Positions 1-8,873 are shown, counted from the first letter of the stretch. The stretch: 64,000 nucleotides of DNA from an uncultured Oscillospiraceae bacterium (GCA_910579175.1 CAJTTB010000005.1:80574-144573), one strand, 5' to 3'. The notes: generated from the sequence alone by a model not told the origin. Numbers and translations are program-made.

Positions 1-1
1 T

Positions 2-199
2 ATGATTGCAGATATCCGTGCAATGAAATTATTAGAGCAATTGACAAGCAAGGAATTTGTAATGAGTTTTGTAGAAGGTGATTTGGCTTCTCCCATTACC
101 TTTTCCAGTTATCCGAAATCTGATTTCTATTTTGTTGCGCTTAGAAATCGAATCAATCGAGAAATTGCGAAATGTATGAATAAACAGCTGGGAAAGTAA
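2..199 (+). CDS. C-terminal end of an unrecognised protein (cut by window edge)
   Basis: An open frame from the window edge to a TAA at 197-199 gives at least 65 residues. The ATG at 2 may be internal, because the frame is open to the first base. The sequence has an amphipathic start (IRAMKLLEQL), a middle with SPITFSSYPKSDFYF, and a basic helical end (LRNRINREIAKCMNKQ). I do not recognise the family. There is no membrane segment in the visible part. It is followed by about 500 bp of repeat-bearing AT-rich DNA, so it ends its transcription unit. Confidence 0.4.
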   Translation: MIADIRAMKLLEQLTSKEFVMSFVEGDLASPITFSSYPKSDFYFVALRNRINREIAKCMNKQLGK

Positions 200-272
200 A
201 CGGATAAGCCAATGGGGTGAAAGAGTAGATATTATGGAACATAAGAATTTTGAATCGCTTTCATAATCACGA

Positions 273-345
273 TATTTTTTGTTATGGAGCAGCCAACTTG
301 GTTGGCGATTTGCGAAATAACAAGAAATATACCTTATTTTTTATG
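273..345 (+). repeat. R1 interspersed palindromic repeat, copy a
   Basis: Core AGCCAACTTGGTTGGC followed by GATTTGCGAAATAACAAG and AAATATACCTT. An outer pairing TTGTTAT/AATAACAA encloses the inner GCCAAC/GTTGGC hairpin. The same order of blocks is seen at 422, 15040 (reverse), 17969 and 19226 (reverse). Confidence 0.6.
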
Positions 346-421
346 CTTACAGGTACTTACCGAATCAATACTATTTTTCATAAAAAGCAATATGAGTTTT
401 TTTACAGAGATTGCATATTGC

Positions 422-486
422 TTTTTTATTGTAAAGCAGTCAACTTGATTGGCGATTTGTGAAATAACAAAAAATATACCTTTTAT
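422..486 (+). repeat. R1 interspersed palindromic repeat, copy b
   Basis: AGCAGTCAACTTGATTGGCG, then ATTTGTGAAATAACAAAAAA and TATACCTTTT. It matches copy a block by block with a few substitutions, in the same orientation and only about 75 bp away. Confidence 0.6.
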
Positions 487-630
487 TCCTGTGGGCTGTT
501 TTTTGAGATGGAAAAGAGGATAAAAAATTAGTTATTGAGTTTGTGATATAAAGATAATAAAAAGACAGTATTAGATGATAGTTTGATTTCTATTTTGTTG
601 TTTTACTATGTGGATAATTAGAAAAACAAC

Positions 631-659
631 TTGTGTTTTTTAGTAAAATTTGCTATAAT
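631..659 (+). promoter_or_regulatory. Sigma-A type promoter for the deacetylase
   Basis: TTGTGT at 631-636 and TATAAT at 654-659, spaced 17 bp, about 70 bp before the preferred GTG start. Confidence 0.55.
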
Positions 660-728
660 TGAGAAAAATAATATACACAATTTTTGACAGTTGTTATCTG
701 TAAAATCATTGATAAGAGAGTGATAAAA

Positions 729-1574
729 GTGGTTTATCGGAATCGTTTTCCAGGTGGGAGACTAAAAGCATTGACATTTAGTTATGATGATGGTGTACAA
801 CAAGATCTGCGGTTGCTACAAATCTTTCACACATATCATATGAAAGCAACTTTTAACTTAAACGCAGGTCTAATGGAAAAAGACAAACCTTGGTATCTAG
901 ATGATTTGTTGATACAGCGTTTGCCATTTGAAAAGATAAAGGAATATTATCAAGATTTTGAGGTTGCATCCCATACCTTAACACATCCACGACTGGACTT
1001 ATTGTCATCAGCAGGTATTTGGCTGGAACTTGCACGAGACAAAGTGAATTTAGAACATGCGATGGATTGTCCAATCAAAGGGATAGCATACCCATTTGGA
1101 GTTTATAATTATGAAACAATAGAGTGCTTAAAAGAATTAGGAATTATTTATGGACGTACAACACAATCCACAGGCAATTTTTTACCTCCAGAAGATTTCT
1201 ATCAATGGCATCCAACCTGTCATCACAATGATAGAAAGTTGATGAGATTAGCGGATGATTTTTTAAATTTGAATTATGCTGACACTTATCAAATATTTTA
1301 TGTTTGGGGTCATTCTTATGAATTTGATTCTCAACACAATTGGAAAAGGATAGAAAATTTCTGTAAAAAAATGCAAGACCATCATGATATTTGGTATGCG
1401 ACCAATGTTGAAATTTGTCAATATATTTTGGATTCTAGAAAATTGATTACTTCTCCAGGAGGGGGTATGGTGATCAATCCGACAGAAACGGATATTTGGA
1501 TTTCTGATGAAAATGAACAGGCAATTTGTATCCCTGCAAAAAAACAGATTTCTGTTTTTACAGAAGATGTTTGA
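729..1574 (+). CDS. Polysaccharide deacetylase (NodB fold) family protein
   Basis: Carbohydrate esterase 4-like protein of about 281 residues. The NodB motif 1 is LTFSYDDG (metal-binding and catalytic Asp pair), motif 2 is ASHTLTHPRLD (zinc ligands SHxxxH), and later blocks include IAYPFG and YVWGHSYEFD. No signal peptide or membrane anchor is seen, so it may act in the cytoplasm or be non-classically exported. Family members remove acetyl groups from N-acetylated or O-acetylated sugars; the substrate here is not known. Start: the frame is open from a TTG at 684, but the AAGAGAG site at 714-720 is best spaced for the GTG at 729. It stands alone, with a promoter at 631-659, before the alpha-galactosidase. 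Confidence 0.8.
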   Translation: MVYRNRFPGGRLKALTFSYDDGVQQDLRLLQIFHTYHMKATFNLNAGLMEKDKPWYLDDLLIQRLPFEKIKEYYQDFEVASHTLTHPRLDLLSSAGIWLELARDKVNLEHAMDCPIKGIAYPFGVYNYETIECLKELGIIYGRTTQSTGNFLPPEDFYQWHPTCHHNDRKLMRLADDFLNLNYADTYQIFYVWGHSYEFDSQHNWKRIENFCKKMQDHHDIWYATNVEICQYILDSRKLITSPGGGMVINPTETDIWISDENEQAICIPAKKQISVFTEDV

Positions 1575-1671
1575 TAAAGTATTTTGTGTATGATTCTTTA
1601 TGTAAGATGATGATTGTTGTTTAAAACGAGTATTTTTATGACCTTTTTGGTGATTACTATAAAATATATGA

Positions 1672-1700
1672 TTTATATCAATTTTTTCATTATCTATAAT
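1672..1700 (+). promoter_or_regulatory. Possible promoter of the alpha-galactosidase gene
   Basis: TTTATA at 1672-1677 and TATAAT at 1695-1700 with a 17-bp spacer. The -35 is weak (4 of 6). Its transcript would carry the nested inverted repeat at 1741-1789. Confidence 0.35.
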
Positions 1701-1740
1701 GGTAAAGGGATTTTTGATATATTTGATAAAAAGGGGATTT

Positions 1741-1789
1741 TTCAACCCTGATAGGTGGACACTGAATGTGATTCAATATAAGGGTTGAA
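1741..1789 (+). promoter_or_regulatory. Nested inverted repeat in alpha-galactosidase leader
   Basis: Outer arms TTCAACCCT and AGGGTTGAA are perfect and enclose a second near-concentric palindrome TGAAT-gtg-ATTCA at 1763-1775. No T-run follows, so it is not a terminator. It could be an operator for a sugar-responsive repressor or an RNA structure. Confidence 0.4.
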
Positions 1790-1874
1790 GATACATATGA
1801 TTGTTGTAAGGAATATTTGTGCGAAAAATTTATTTTTTAGAACAGTCAAATAAAGATAGAAAGAGTGATAGTAG

Positions 1875-4055
1875 ATGATTCAAATGAAAAACAAATTATT
1901 TACACTACAAACAACGAACACAACCTATCAGATGAAGGTGGATCAGTATGATGTTTTACTACATACATACTATGGAAGTAGAATTGATGATAGTGATTTG
2001 AGCTATACCATTCAGAGCGTTGATCGAGGTTTTTCTGGGAATCCTTATGGAGTTGTAGAACGTTCCTATTCTTTGGATACCATTCCACAGGAATATACTA
2101 CATTTGGAACAGGAGATTATCGCAGTAGTTGCTTACAGGTGATGAATTCAGATGGAAGTCATGATTGTGAACTGCGCTATGTAAAACATGAAGTCTATCA
2201 GGGCAAAAAGACCTTAGAAGGAATGCCTTCTATCTATGGCACAGAGCAAGAAGTAGAAACATTAGAAGTAACTTTAAAAGATGAAATCAGTAACGTAGAA
2301 GTGATATTGAGTTACAGTGTATTTGAAACATTGGATATCATTGCCCGCAGTGTGAAGGTGATCAATGGTGCAGATAAACAATTAAAATTGCAAAAGGTGT
2401 TGTCCTGTTGTGTGGATTTTCATATTGCCAATGACTTTGATATGATTAGTTTTTATGGTCGCCATTCTTATGAGCGTGCTGTAGAGCGCACTCCAGTGCG
2501 TCATGGAAAATTGGTGGTGGACAGTGTGCGCGGTGCTTCCAGTCATCATCAAAATCCATTTGTAATTCTTTGCGATCATCAGGCGACCGAAACGACTGGA
2601 AATTGTTATGGTTTTTCCTTTGTGTACAGTGGGAATTTTATTGCACAGACAGAAGTTGATCAAGCAAATCAAACCCGCTTTGTAATGGGAATCCATCCCA
2701 CTGCGTTTGAATTTTTGTTAGAACCAGGGGACAGTTTTACCACACCCGAAGTGGTTATGAGTTATAGTGAACATGGTTTAGGACAATTATCCCGCAACTA
2801 TCATAAAGTATATCGCCATCATCTTTGTCGAGGAAAATATAAAACTGCACGTCGTCCCATTTTAATTAACAACTGGGAAGCGACTTATTTTGATTTTGAT
2901 GATAAAAAATTGGTAAAAATAGCAGAAGACGCCGCGAAGTTGGGCATTGAAATGCTGGTGATGGACGATGGTTGGTTTGGAAATCGCTTTGATGACAATC
3001 GTGCATTGGGGGACTGGTTTGTCAATGAAGAAAAATTAAAAGGTGGACTCTCTAGTCTTTGTGAACGTGTCAATGCGTTGGGTATGAAGTTGGGTATTTG
3101 GTTTGAACCAGAAATGATTTCTGAAGATAGTGATTTATATCGTGCACATCCTGATTGGGTATTGAGAACCAATGGCAGAAAGGGAACACTCAGCCGCAAT
3201 CAATTTGTTTTGGATATGTCTAGAAAAGATGTTGAAGATTATCTGTTTGAAGCAATTAGTAAGATTTTAGACAGCGCGAATATAGAGTATGTAAAATGGG
3301 ATATGAATCGCCATTTATCCAATGTATGGTCTGCAAAACTTCCACCAGAACGCCAGGGGGAAGTATATCACCGCTATGTGTTGGGATTGTACAGTTTGCT
3401 AGAACGCTTGACCACAAAATATGAAGATGTATTATTTGAAGGCTGTTCTGGTGGTGGTGGTCGTTTTGACCCTGCGATGTTGGCGTATTCTCCGCAAATT
3501 TGGTGTAGTGACAATACAGATGCCATCGATCGCATTAATATTCAGTATGGTACTTCTTTTGGCTATCCAATTTCAGCAGTAGGCTCTCATGTATCTGCTT
3601 GTCCAAATCATCAAACAAGACGTTCTACTCCTTTGCATACGCGTGGAGTGGTTGCTATGTCAGGTACCTTTGGTTATGAGTTGGATATCAATCAGATGAC
3701 AGAGGAAGAAAAGGAAATCGTAAAAGAACAGACGGCTACTTTTAAAAGATATTATGATTTGATTTCCGATGGAGATTATTATCGATTGACCAATCCATTT
3801 GATAATCATTATTATGCTGCTTGGGAATTTGTTGCACAGGATCAATCAAAAGCGCTATTGAATTTTGTATTGTTAAAGCCGCAATCTAATCCACAAATTA
3901 TCAATATCAAACTGCAAGGATTGGATAAAGAGGCAAAATACTGCATAAATGACCAAACTTACAGTGGACAGGCTCTGATGAAAGCAGGTTTTTCTGTTCC
4001 AGTGATGTATGGTGACTATACGGCTGCACAATTTGAGATTGTCAAAATATCATAG
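1875..4055 (+). CDS. Alpha-galactosidase, GH36 family
   Basis: Hydrolyses terminal alpha-1,6-galactosyl residues of raffinose-family oligosaccharides or melibiose. At 726 residues it has the usual length of the tetrameric bacterial GH36 enzymes (AgaA/RafA/MelA type). N-terminal beta-sandwich is followed by the TIM barrel with NNWEATYF, VMDDGWFG and GIWFEPEMIS. The nucleophile is D476 in the block VKWDMNRH and the acid/base is D546 in CSDNTDAIDR; the known AgaA residues lie at nearly the same numbers. EGCSGGGGRFD and the C-terminal beta domain complete it. No signal peptide, so intracellular. No transporter gene is adjacent, so the substrate importer must be elsewhere. A shared bidirectional terminator separates it from convergent glgB. 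Confidence 0.95.
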   Translation: MIQMKNKLFTLQTTNTTYQMKVDQYDVLLHTYYGSRIDDSDLSYTIQSVDRGFSGNPYGVVERSYSLDTIPQEYTTFGTGDYRSSCLQVMNSDGSHDCELRYVKHEVYQGKKTLEGMPSIYGTEQEVETLEVTLKDEISNVEVILSYSVFETLDIIARSVKVINGADKQLKLQKVLSCCVDFHIANDFDMISFYGRHSYERAVERTPVRHGKLVVDSVRGASSHHQNPFVILCDHQATETTGNCYGFSFVYSGNFIAQTEVDQANQTRFVMGIHPTAFEFLLEPGDSFTTPEVVMSYSEHGLGQLSRNYHKVYRHHLCRGKYKTARRPILINNWEATYFDFDDKKLVKIAEDAAKLGIEMLVMDDGWFGNRFDDNRALGDWFVNEEKLKGGLSSLCERVNALGMKLGIWFEPEMISEDSDLYRAHPDWVLRTNGRKGTLSRNQFVLDMSRKDVEDYLFEAISKILDSANIEYVKWDMNRHLSNVWSAKLPPERQGEVYHRYVLGLYSLLERLTTKYEDVLFEGCSGGGGRFDPAMLAYSPQIWCSDNTDAIDRINIQYGTSFGYPISAVGSHVSACPNHQTRRSTPLHTRGVVAMSGTFGYELDINQMTEEEKEIVKEQTATFKRYYDLISDGDYYRLTNPFDNHYYAAWEFVAQDQSKALLNFVLLKPQSNPQIINIKLQGLDKEAKYCINDQTYSGQALMKAGFSVPVMYGDYTAAQFEIVKIS

Positions 4056-4062
4056 GATAACA

Positions 4063-4094
4063 TAAAAAAACCATCCAAATGGATGGTTTTTTAT
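4063..4094. terminator. Bidirectional terminator between aga and glgB
   Basis: AAAAAAACCATCC AAAT GGATGGTTTTTT. A-run on the left and T-run on the right let it serve both convergent genes. Confidence 0.85.
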
Positions 4095-4095
4095 A

Positions 4096-5901
4096 TTATG
4101 ATTGAAGTGTTAATAGACAACCACTGTAAGGTGAGAGCGCCAAAGGAATTTCACAGCCACAGCAACTGGAAATAGTTGGATGAATCACGCCACTTCCACC
4201 CCAACGAATATCATCTGTATTTAAAATTTCCTGATAGATACCTGCTTGATTGACTCTAAGTAGATAATTGGGATAGAAATGATTAGAGAAGTTAAATACT
4301 GCATAGATGATATGCCCTTGAAAATCCTGTCTAGAATAGGCAATGATAGATTGTCTAGAATTGTTGGCATCAATCCAACAAAAGGCTTCTGGATGATAGT
4401 CATAAGAAAATAATGCGGTTTGTTGTTGATAGATACTTTGTAATTCAGTAAAAAACTGTAAAAATGCCTGATGAGCGGGATAATCTAATAGATTCCAGCC
4501 CAATTGTTTATCCACATTCCATTCTTGAAACTCTGCAAGTTCATTTCCCATAAAATTTAGTTTTTTGCCTGGGTGTGTAAACATATAAAGATATAGACAG
4601 CGAAGTTGATGAAATTTTTCTTGATAGTTTCCATATAGTTTGTCAATGATAGTCTTTTTTCCATGAACTACTTCATCATGAGAAAAGGGCAATAGATAGA
4701 CTTCTTGATAAAAATATTCAATGGATAATGTCAACAGTCTATGATGTGCATGTCGCTGTTGTGGAGGAAGAGAAAGATATTGTAAAATATCGTGCATCCA
4801 TCCCAGGTTCCATTTATAATCAAATCCCAAACCACCATAAACAACTGGAGCAGTTACTTTTAAATAGCTGGAGGAATCCTCTGCAATGAACATGACTTGG
4901 GGACATTCTTGTTGTAAGGTATAATTGACATTTTTTAAAAACCAAATGCCTGCTTCATAAAATCCGTTTTCAGGTCTTCCATTGTGATAGATAAGATTTG
5001 CAACAGCATCAAAACGAATACCATCGAAATGATAATAATGGATCCAAAAATGAAGTGCGGATTTTAAAAAGCTAAGGACATAGGGTTTGGTAAAGTCAAA
5101 TAGGGCGGTTTTCCATTCAGAAAAGCGCTGTTGTTCTATCTCGCTTTCATAAACATAACCACCGTCGAATTGATGAAGTGCATAAAAGTCTGTGACAAAA
5201 TGAGCTGGAACAAAATCCAAAATGACACCAATCTCTGCTTGATGAAGTAAATCAATCATTTCCATCAGTTGTCTAGGAGAGCCATATCGACTGGTGGGGC
5301 TAAAGTAACCTGTGGTTTGATAGCCCCAAGAAGCATCTAAAGGATGTTCTGTCAAGGGGAGTAATTCCAAGTGTGTAAAGCCATGTTCTTTTAGGTAGGG
5401 AATGAGTTGTTGCGCTAGTTCTGTATAGGTATAAAATTGCCCATCTTGATGTTTTTTCCAAGAGCCAGCGTGAATTTCATAAATGCTGACCGGCTTATCA
5501 AAGGATTTTGAACGTTTATCAATCCAGTGATGGTCATTCCAAATATGATTTTCGATAGAATAGACAATAGAGGCAGTATTTGGACGTACTTCGCTGAAAA
5601 AAGCAAATGGATCGATTCTATCATAAATTTTATTTTGCTGTGTTGTAATTTGATATTTATAAAGTGCACCTTCACAGATATCTTTTGCAAAGATGGACCA
5701 AATTCCAGTCTGAATTTGCTCCATTTGCCAACCATTCCAGTCATTAAAGGTTCCGATTAAAGATACCGATTTGGCATTTGGGGCATAAACAGTAAATCGA
5801 ACGCCAGATTGTTCATATTCTTTAGAAAAATGTGCACCAAATAGTTGATAGGCATCAAAACTAAGCCCATGTAGAATCTGATGAAAAGAGGAATTGTTCA
5901 T
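4096..5901 (-). CDS. glgB: 1,4-alpha-glucan branching enzyme, GH13
   Basis: Makes the alpha-1,6 branches of glycogen. About 601 residues, slightly shorter than the usual 620-640 because the N-terminal region before the CBM48 is short. CBM48 (FTVYAPNAKSVSLIGTFNDW) is followed by the GH13 barrel with SWGYQTTGYFSPTSRYG, nucleophile D298 in GIRFDAVANL, acid/base E341 in FIAEDSS, and LPFSHDEVVHG for the third carboxylate. FMGNELAEFQEWN is typical of branching enzymes. The ATG at 5901 lies six bases after AGGAGG and is preferred over the TTG one codon upstream. No other glg gene is in the window. Confidence 0.95.
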   Translation of the reverse strand: MNNSSFHQILHGLSFDAYQLFGAHFSKEYEQSGVRFTVYAPNAKSVSLIGTFNDWNGWQMEQIQTGIWSIFAKDICEGALYKYQITTQQNKIYDRIDPFAFFSEVRPNTASIVYSIENHIWNDHHWIDKRSKSFDKPVSIYEIHAGSWKKHQDGQFYTYTELAQQLIPYLKEHGFTHLELLPLTEHPLDASWGYQTTGYFSPTSRYGSPRQLMEMIDLLHQAEIGVILDFVPAHFVTDFYALHQFDGGYVYESEIEQQRFSEWKTALFDFTKPYVLSFLKSALHFWIHYYHFDGIRFDAVANLIYHNGRPENGFYEAGIWFLKNVNYTLQQECPQVMFIAEDSSSYLKVTAPVVYGGLGFDYKWNLGWMHDILQYLSLPPQQRHAHHRLLTLSIEYFYQEVYLLPFSHDEVVHGKKTIIDKLYGNYQEKFHQLRCLYLYMFTHPGKKLNFMGNELAEFQEWNVDKQLGWNLLDYPAHQAFLQFFTELQSIYQQQTALFSYDYHPEAFCWIDANNSRQSIIAYSRQDFQGHIIYAVFNFSNHFYPNYLLRVNQAGIYQEILNTDDIRWGGSGVIHPTISSCCGCEIPLALSPYSGCLLTLQS

Positions 5902-5940
5902 CAAATGCCTCCTTTTTGAATTTGTTAAAATTTTTATCTT

Positions 5941-5969
5941 ATTGTATCATAAAAACCTAATTTTGACAA
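5941..5969 (-). promoter_or_regulatory. Sigma-A promoter of glgB
   Basis: On the minus strand TTGTCA (5964-5969) and TACAAT (5941-5946) are spaced 17 bp, about 40 bp before the start codon. Confidence 0.6.
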
Positions 5970-6129
5970 TTGATATCTATGAAAAATTGCTTTTTTTCAT
6001 AAAAAATAAAACATTATTTTTGGCAAATAAACGAAAAATTGTTTTTTTCTATCTCAAAGATTGCAAAACGAATCAATTTGCGTTATACTTCTTTCATAAG
6101 AAATAGACTATTTTTTGTATGGTTTGATT

Positions 6130-6205
6130 TATAAAACCGTGAGGCACACGGGGTTGGCTTGTTGATATTGTATCTGATAAGGTACAAAGGCGAGAACGCT
6201 TATCA
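6130..6205 (+). repeat. Degenerate 3'-half fragment of the IS605-like element
   Basis: AAAACCGTGAGGCACACGGG followed by GTTGGCTTGTTGATATTGTA resembles the AAAACCGCGGGACGTGCGGG hairpin and following bases of the complete element at 31540-31785. The terminal CTCACC/GGTGATGAG hairpin is missing. It lies just upstream of the leucine T-box. Confidence 0.4.
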
Positions 6206-6231
6206 AATGATAAGGGAATGTCATAATAGTT

Positions 6232-6515
6232 TTAAATACGGTGAAGAGGATTAGTAAGATTTTGAAAGTATACAGAGAGCTGTTGGATGGTGAAAAACAG
6301 TTATGGAAAAAATCTGAACTCGCCTTGAAGTAGCACACTGAACGATATTTATCCAGTAGGTGCAGTCGGTTCCTTTCCGTTATCAAAGGAAGATATTGAT
6401 ATCATAATTTCATAATCAGTATCGATAAGTGGCACATGAATAACATGTGAATCAGAGTGGTACCGCGTAAGAGTTTTGTCTTTCGTCTCTATGCTAGAGA
6501 TGAAAGATTTTTTTT
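6232..6515 (+). promoter_or_regulatory. T-box leader, leucine specific, with attenuator
   Basis: Stem I shows the AGAGAG bulge motif at about 6250, the GGATGGTG loop motif and the specifier block GAA-CTC-GCC with CTC (Leu) at 6319-6321. The T-box sequence AGAGTGGTACCGCG is at 6454-6467, with TGG to pair with the uncharged acceptor end. The terminator TCTTTCGTCTCTA-TGC-TAGAGATGAAAGA plus eight T follows at 6479-6515. Uncharged tRNA-Leu (GAG anticodon) should favour readthrough into leuA. Confidence 0.9.
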
Positions 6516-6680
6516 ATCAAAAATTTGACAGAATACGTCTCATTCTAAAGTGGTGAGATGAATTGTATAGCTGTATTTGACCGCGATGATCAGGCATCCA
6601 TATGAAAAACGAAGGCATGTAATTCGTATGGTGATGGCATAAAATTGATAAAACCGTGGGACGAAAAATATAGTTTCTTT
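6516..6680 (+). mobile_element. IS200/IS605-like non-autonomous element, copy A (3' truncated)
   Basis: ATCAAAAATTTGACAGAATACG, a TTCTAAAGTGGTGAGATGAA hairpin block, then CTGTATTTGACCG and a later ATAAAACCGTGGGACG. It aligns along its length with the complete copies at 9069-9313 (reverse) and 31540-31785, but the right-end hairpin is lost. No ORF. The left end begins right after the T-run of the T-box terminator. Confidence 0.55.
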
Positions 6681-6859
6681 GTGGGCATATTTAAAATAGC
6701 GTTATCAAAAGCAGGGATAAAAGCCAAATGAATGACTGTTTAAGCAAGTATTTATGCAGTTGCTACTGTGAGGATAGTTGTGTAATCAACTTATTGGCTT
6801 GATATCATTGAATAATTTATATGTATATGATGAAATAACTGAGAAAGGATAGAAATTCT

Positions 6860-8524
6860 ATGAAACATTTTGAAAAATATACAAGACAATATTTTCTTCC
6901 ACCAACTTGTGAAATGAAATGGACAAAGAAAGAATATATTCAAAAAGCTCCCATTTGGTGTAGTGTAGACTTACGTGATGGCAATCAATCTTTGATTGTT
7001 CCTATGAGTTTGGAGCAGAAAATTGCATTTTTTAAATTATTGGTAAAATTGGGATTTAAAGAAATTGAGGTTGGATTTCCAGCAGCTTCTGAAACAGAAT
7101 ACACCTTTTTGAGAACACTGATAGAAGAAAATTTGATACCTGACGATGTGACAATTCAGGTATTGACACAGGCAAGAGAACATATTATACGCAAAACATT
7201 TGAAGCGCTAAAAGGTGTAAAACATTCTGTGGTACATCTATATAATTCTACCTCTTTGGCACAACGTGAGCAGGTATTTCGCAAATCAAAAGAGGAGATT
7301 ATTGAAATTGCAGAATTTGGGGCAAATTTATTGTTAAAGTGTGCACAGGAATATGAAGGGAATTTTAAATTTGAATATTCTCCTGAGAGCTTTACTGGTA
7401 CAGAAATGGAATTTGCGTTAGAGATTTGCAATCGAGTATTGAATATTTGGAAACCGACAGAGGAAAATCCAGTGATTATCAATCTTCCAGTGACAGTATC
7501 CCATTCTATGCCCCACATTTATGCAAATCAAGTGGAGTATATGTGTGATCATCTAAATTATCGTGAACATGTGATTGTTTCTTTACATCCACATAATGAT
7601 CGCGGTTGTGCAGTGGCGGATTCTGAGATGGGATTGTTGGCAGGGGCAGACCGCATTGAGGGAACCTTATTTGGAAACGGTGAACGCACTGGAAATGTGG
7701 ATATTATTACATTGGCATTGAATATGTTTTCACAAGGGGTAGATCCACAACTGCATTTTGAGAATTTACCAGAAATTGTTTCTCTGTATGAAGATGTAAC
7801 AGAAATGAAAGTATATGAACGTCAACCTTATGCGGGGAAATTGGTATTTGCTGCGTTTTCTGGTTCTCATCAAGACGCGATTGCAAAAGGTATGAAGTGG
7901 AGAGAGGAACAACAAAGAACTTATTGGACGGTTCCATATCTGCCAATTGATCCACATGATGTCGGAAGAGAGTATGAAAGTGATGTAATTCGCATCAATA
8001 GCCAATCTGGCAAAGGGGGAATTGGTTATCTGTTGCAACAGTATTATGGATTTGATTTACCTGCGAAGATGAGAGAACATTTTGGTTATGCAGTAAAAAA
8101 TGTTTCTGACCACCTTCATAAGGAATTGAAACCAGAAGAAGTATATCAAATTTTCCAACAACAATATGTCAATTTATCTCAACCATTGAAGATATTAGAA
8201 ACACATTTTACACAGGGTAAACCATTAAAAGCAATTGTAACTGCAACTTATCAGGGAGTTACAAAAGAGTGCACTGCACAGGGAAATGGACGTCTGGATG
8301 CAGTTAGCAATGCAATTCAACAAATGCTTGGCGTAGATATGCATATATTGCAGTACAATGAACATGCACTAGAACGTGGTTCTACTTCTAAAGCGGTTGC
8401 ATATGTCGGTTTAGAAGATAATCAAGGCAATGTTTATTGGGGTGCTGGAATTCAAGATGATATTATAGATGCTTCTGTTTGTGCTTTGGTAAGCGCTGTC
8501 AATCGCATGCAACAACAAGATTAA
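6860..8524 (+). CDS. leuA: 2-isopropylmalate synthase
   Basis: Condenses acetyl-CoA with 2-ketoisovalerate, the first step of leucine synthesis. The 554-residue length and the opening PIWCSVDLRDGNQSLIVPMS match the long, yeast/actinobacterial-like LeuA type. Metal and substrate motifs are DLRDGNQ, the HPHNDRG block and GTLFGNGERTGNVD. The last 120 residues form the LeuA regulatory dimer domain that binds leucine. ATG follows GAAAGGA by 11 bases. The gene is controlled by the leucine T-box and ends at a strong terminator; leuBCD are not adjacent, so it is transcribed alone. Confidence 0.95.
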   Translation: MKHFEKYTRQYFLPPTCEMKWTKKEYIQKAPIWCSVDLRDGNQSLIVPMSLEQKIAFFKLLVKLGFKEIEVGFPAASETEYTFLRTLIEENLIPDDVTIQVLTQAREHIIRKTFEALKGVKHSVVHLYNSTSLAQREQVFRKSKEEIIEIAEFGANLLLKCAQEYEGNFKFEYSPESFTGTEMEFALEICNRVLNIWKPTEENPVIINLPVTVSHSMPHIYANQVEYMCDHLNYREHVIVSLHPHNDRGCAVADSEMGLLAGADRIEGTLFGNGERTGNVDIITLALNMFSQGVDPQLHFENLPEIVSLYEDVTEMKVYERQPYAGKLVFAAFSGSHQDAIAKGMKWREEQQRTYWTVPYLPIDPHDVGREYESDVIRINSQSGKGGIGYLLQQYYGFDLPAKMREHFGYAVKNVSDHLHKELKPEEVYQIFQQQYVNLSQPLKILETHFTQGKPLKAIVTATYQGVTKECTAQGNGRLDAVSNAIQQMLGVDMHILQYNEHALERGSTSKAVAYVGLEDNQGNVYWGAGIQDDIIDASVCALVSAVNRMQQQD

Positions 8525-8531
8525 TAAAGTG

Positions 8532-8562
8532 AAAAAACCATACAGTTCTGTATGGTTTTTTT
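8532..8562 (+). terminator. leuA terminator
   Basis: AAAAAACCATACAG TTCT-GTATGGTTTTTTT hairpin seven bases after the stop codon. Confidence 0.85.
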
Positions 8563-8624
8563 AATCTAAATGAAATTTTGTGTTTTTGATAAATGGATAG
8601 TATTTATCAATTGGAGGTGATAAT

Positions 8625-8786
8625 GTGAAGAGATTCGCACAAATTTTAAGTATTATATTCGTGATTTTAACTTTTGTTGGAGCTGGATATATATGGTATC
8701 ATCATGGAACTGTAAGCGCTGGATATGCAGTTGTGCCAATGCTTTTTGCGCTTGTGAGTATATTATTTTATAGACAGAAAAAATAA
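8625..8786 (+). CDS. Small two-helix membrane protein, 53 residues
   Basis: A GTG start sits six bases behind a strong GGAGGTGA. The peptide has a basic start (VKRFAQ), a hydrophobic helix (ILSIIFVILTFVGAGYIW), a short loop with HHGTVSAG, a second helix (AVVPMLFALVSILFYR) and a basic end (QKK). This is the shape of a small integral membrane hairpin protein. I cannot assign a function. It is below common ORF length cut-offs and is likely to be missed in automated annotation. It lies between the leuA terminator and the convergent tRNA-Gln, so it forms its own small unit. Confidence 0.65.
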   Translation: MKRFAQILSIIFVILTFVGAGYIWYHHGTVSAGYAVVPMLFALVSILFYRQKK

Positions 8787-8829
8787 ATAGAATACAAATT
8801 TGAAAGTGAATGCACTATTTGAGAAAAGA

Positions 8830-8868
8830 AAAAGATATAAAGTTCCATTGGAACTTTATATCTTTTTG
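8830..8868. terminator. Bidirectional terminator, small membrane gene / tRNA-Gln
   Basis: AAAAAGATATAAAGTTCCA-T-TGGAACTTTATATCTTTTT: near-perfect 16-bp arms with A-run and T-run, serving both convergent units. Confidence 0.8.
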
Positions 8869-8873
8869 TAATA

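Larger units (their letters stand above)
200..728. other. Intergenic gap with two repeat copies, a hairpin and a promoter
   Basis: No convincing gene. It holds two copies of the GCCAAC/GTTGGC repeat family (about 273-345 and 422-486) separated by a terminator-like hairpin at 382-427 (13-bp arms AAAAAGCAATATG/CATATTGCTTTTT). A 70-codon frame at 250-462 is made entirely of these repeats and is not believed. Confidence 0.6.

Noticed and set aside
250..462. 70-codon plus-strand frame in the first intergenic gap
   Set aside because: It is made of two R1 repeat copies and a hairpin; no ribosome site; residues mirror the repeat (VGDLRNNKKYTLFF and VNLIGDL).
5894..6106. 70-codon plus-strand frame upstream of the T-box
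   Set aside because: Starts inside the glgB ribosome site region and is Phe/Lys-rich translation of AT-rich DNA.
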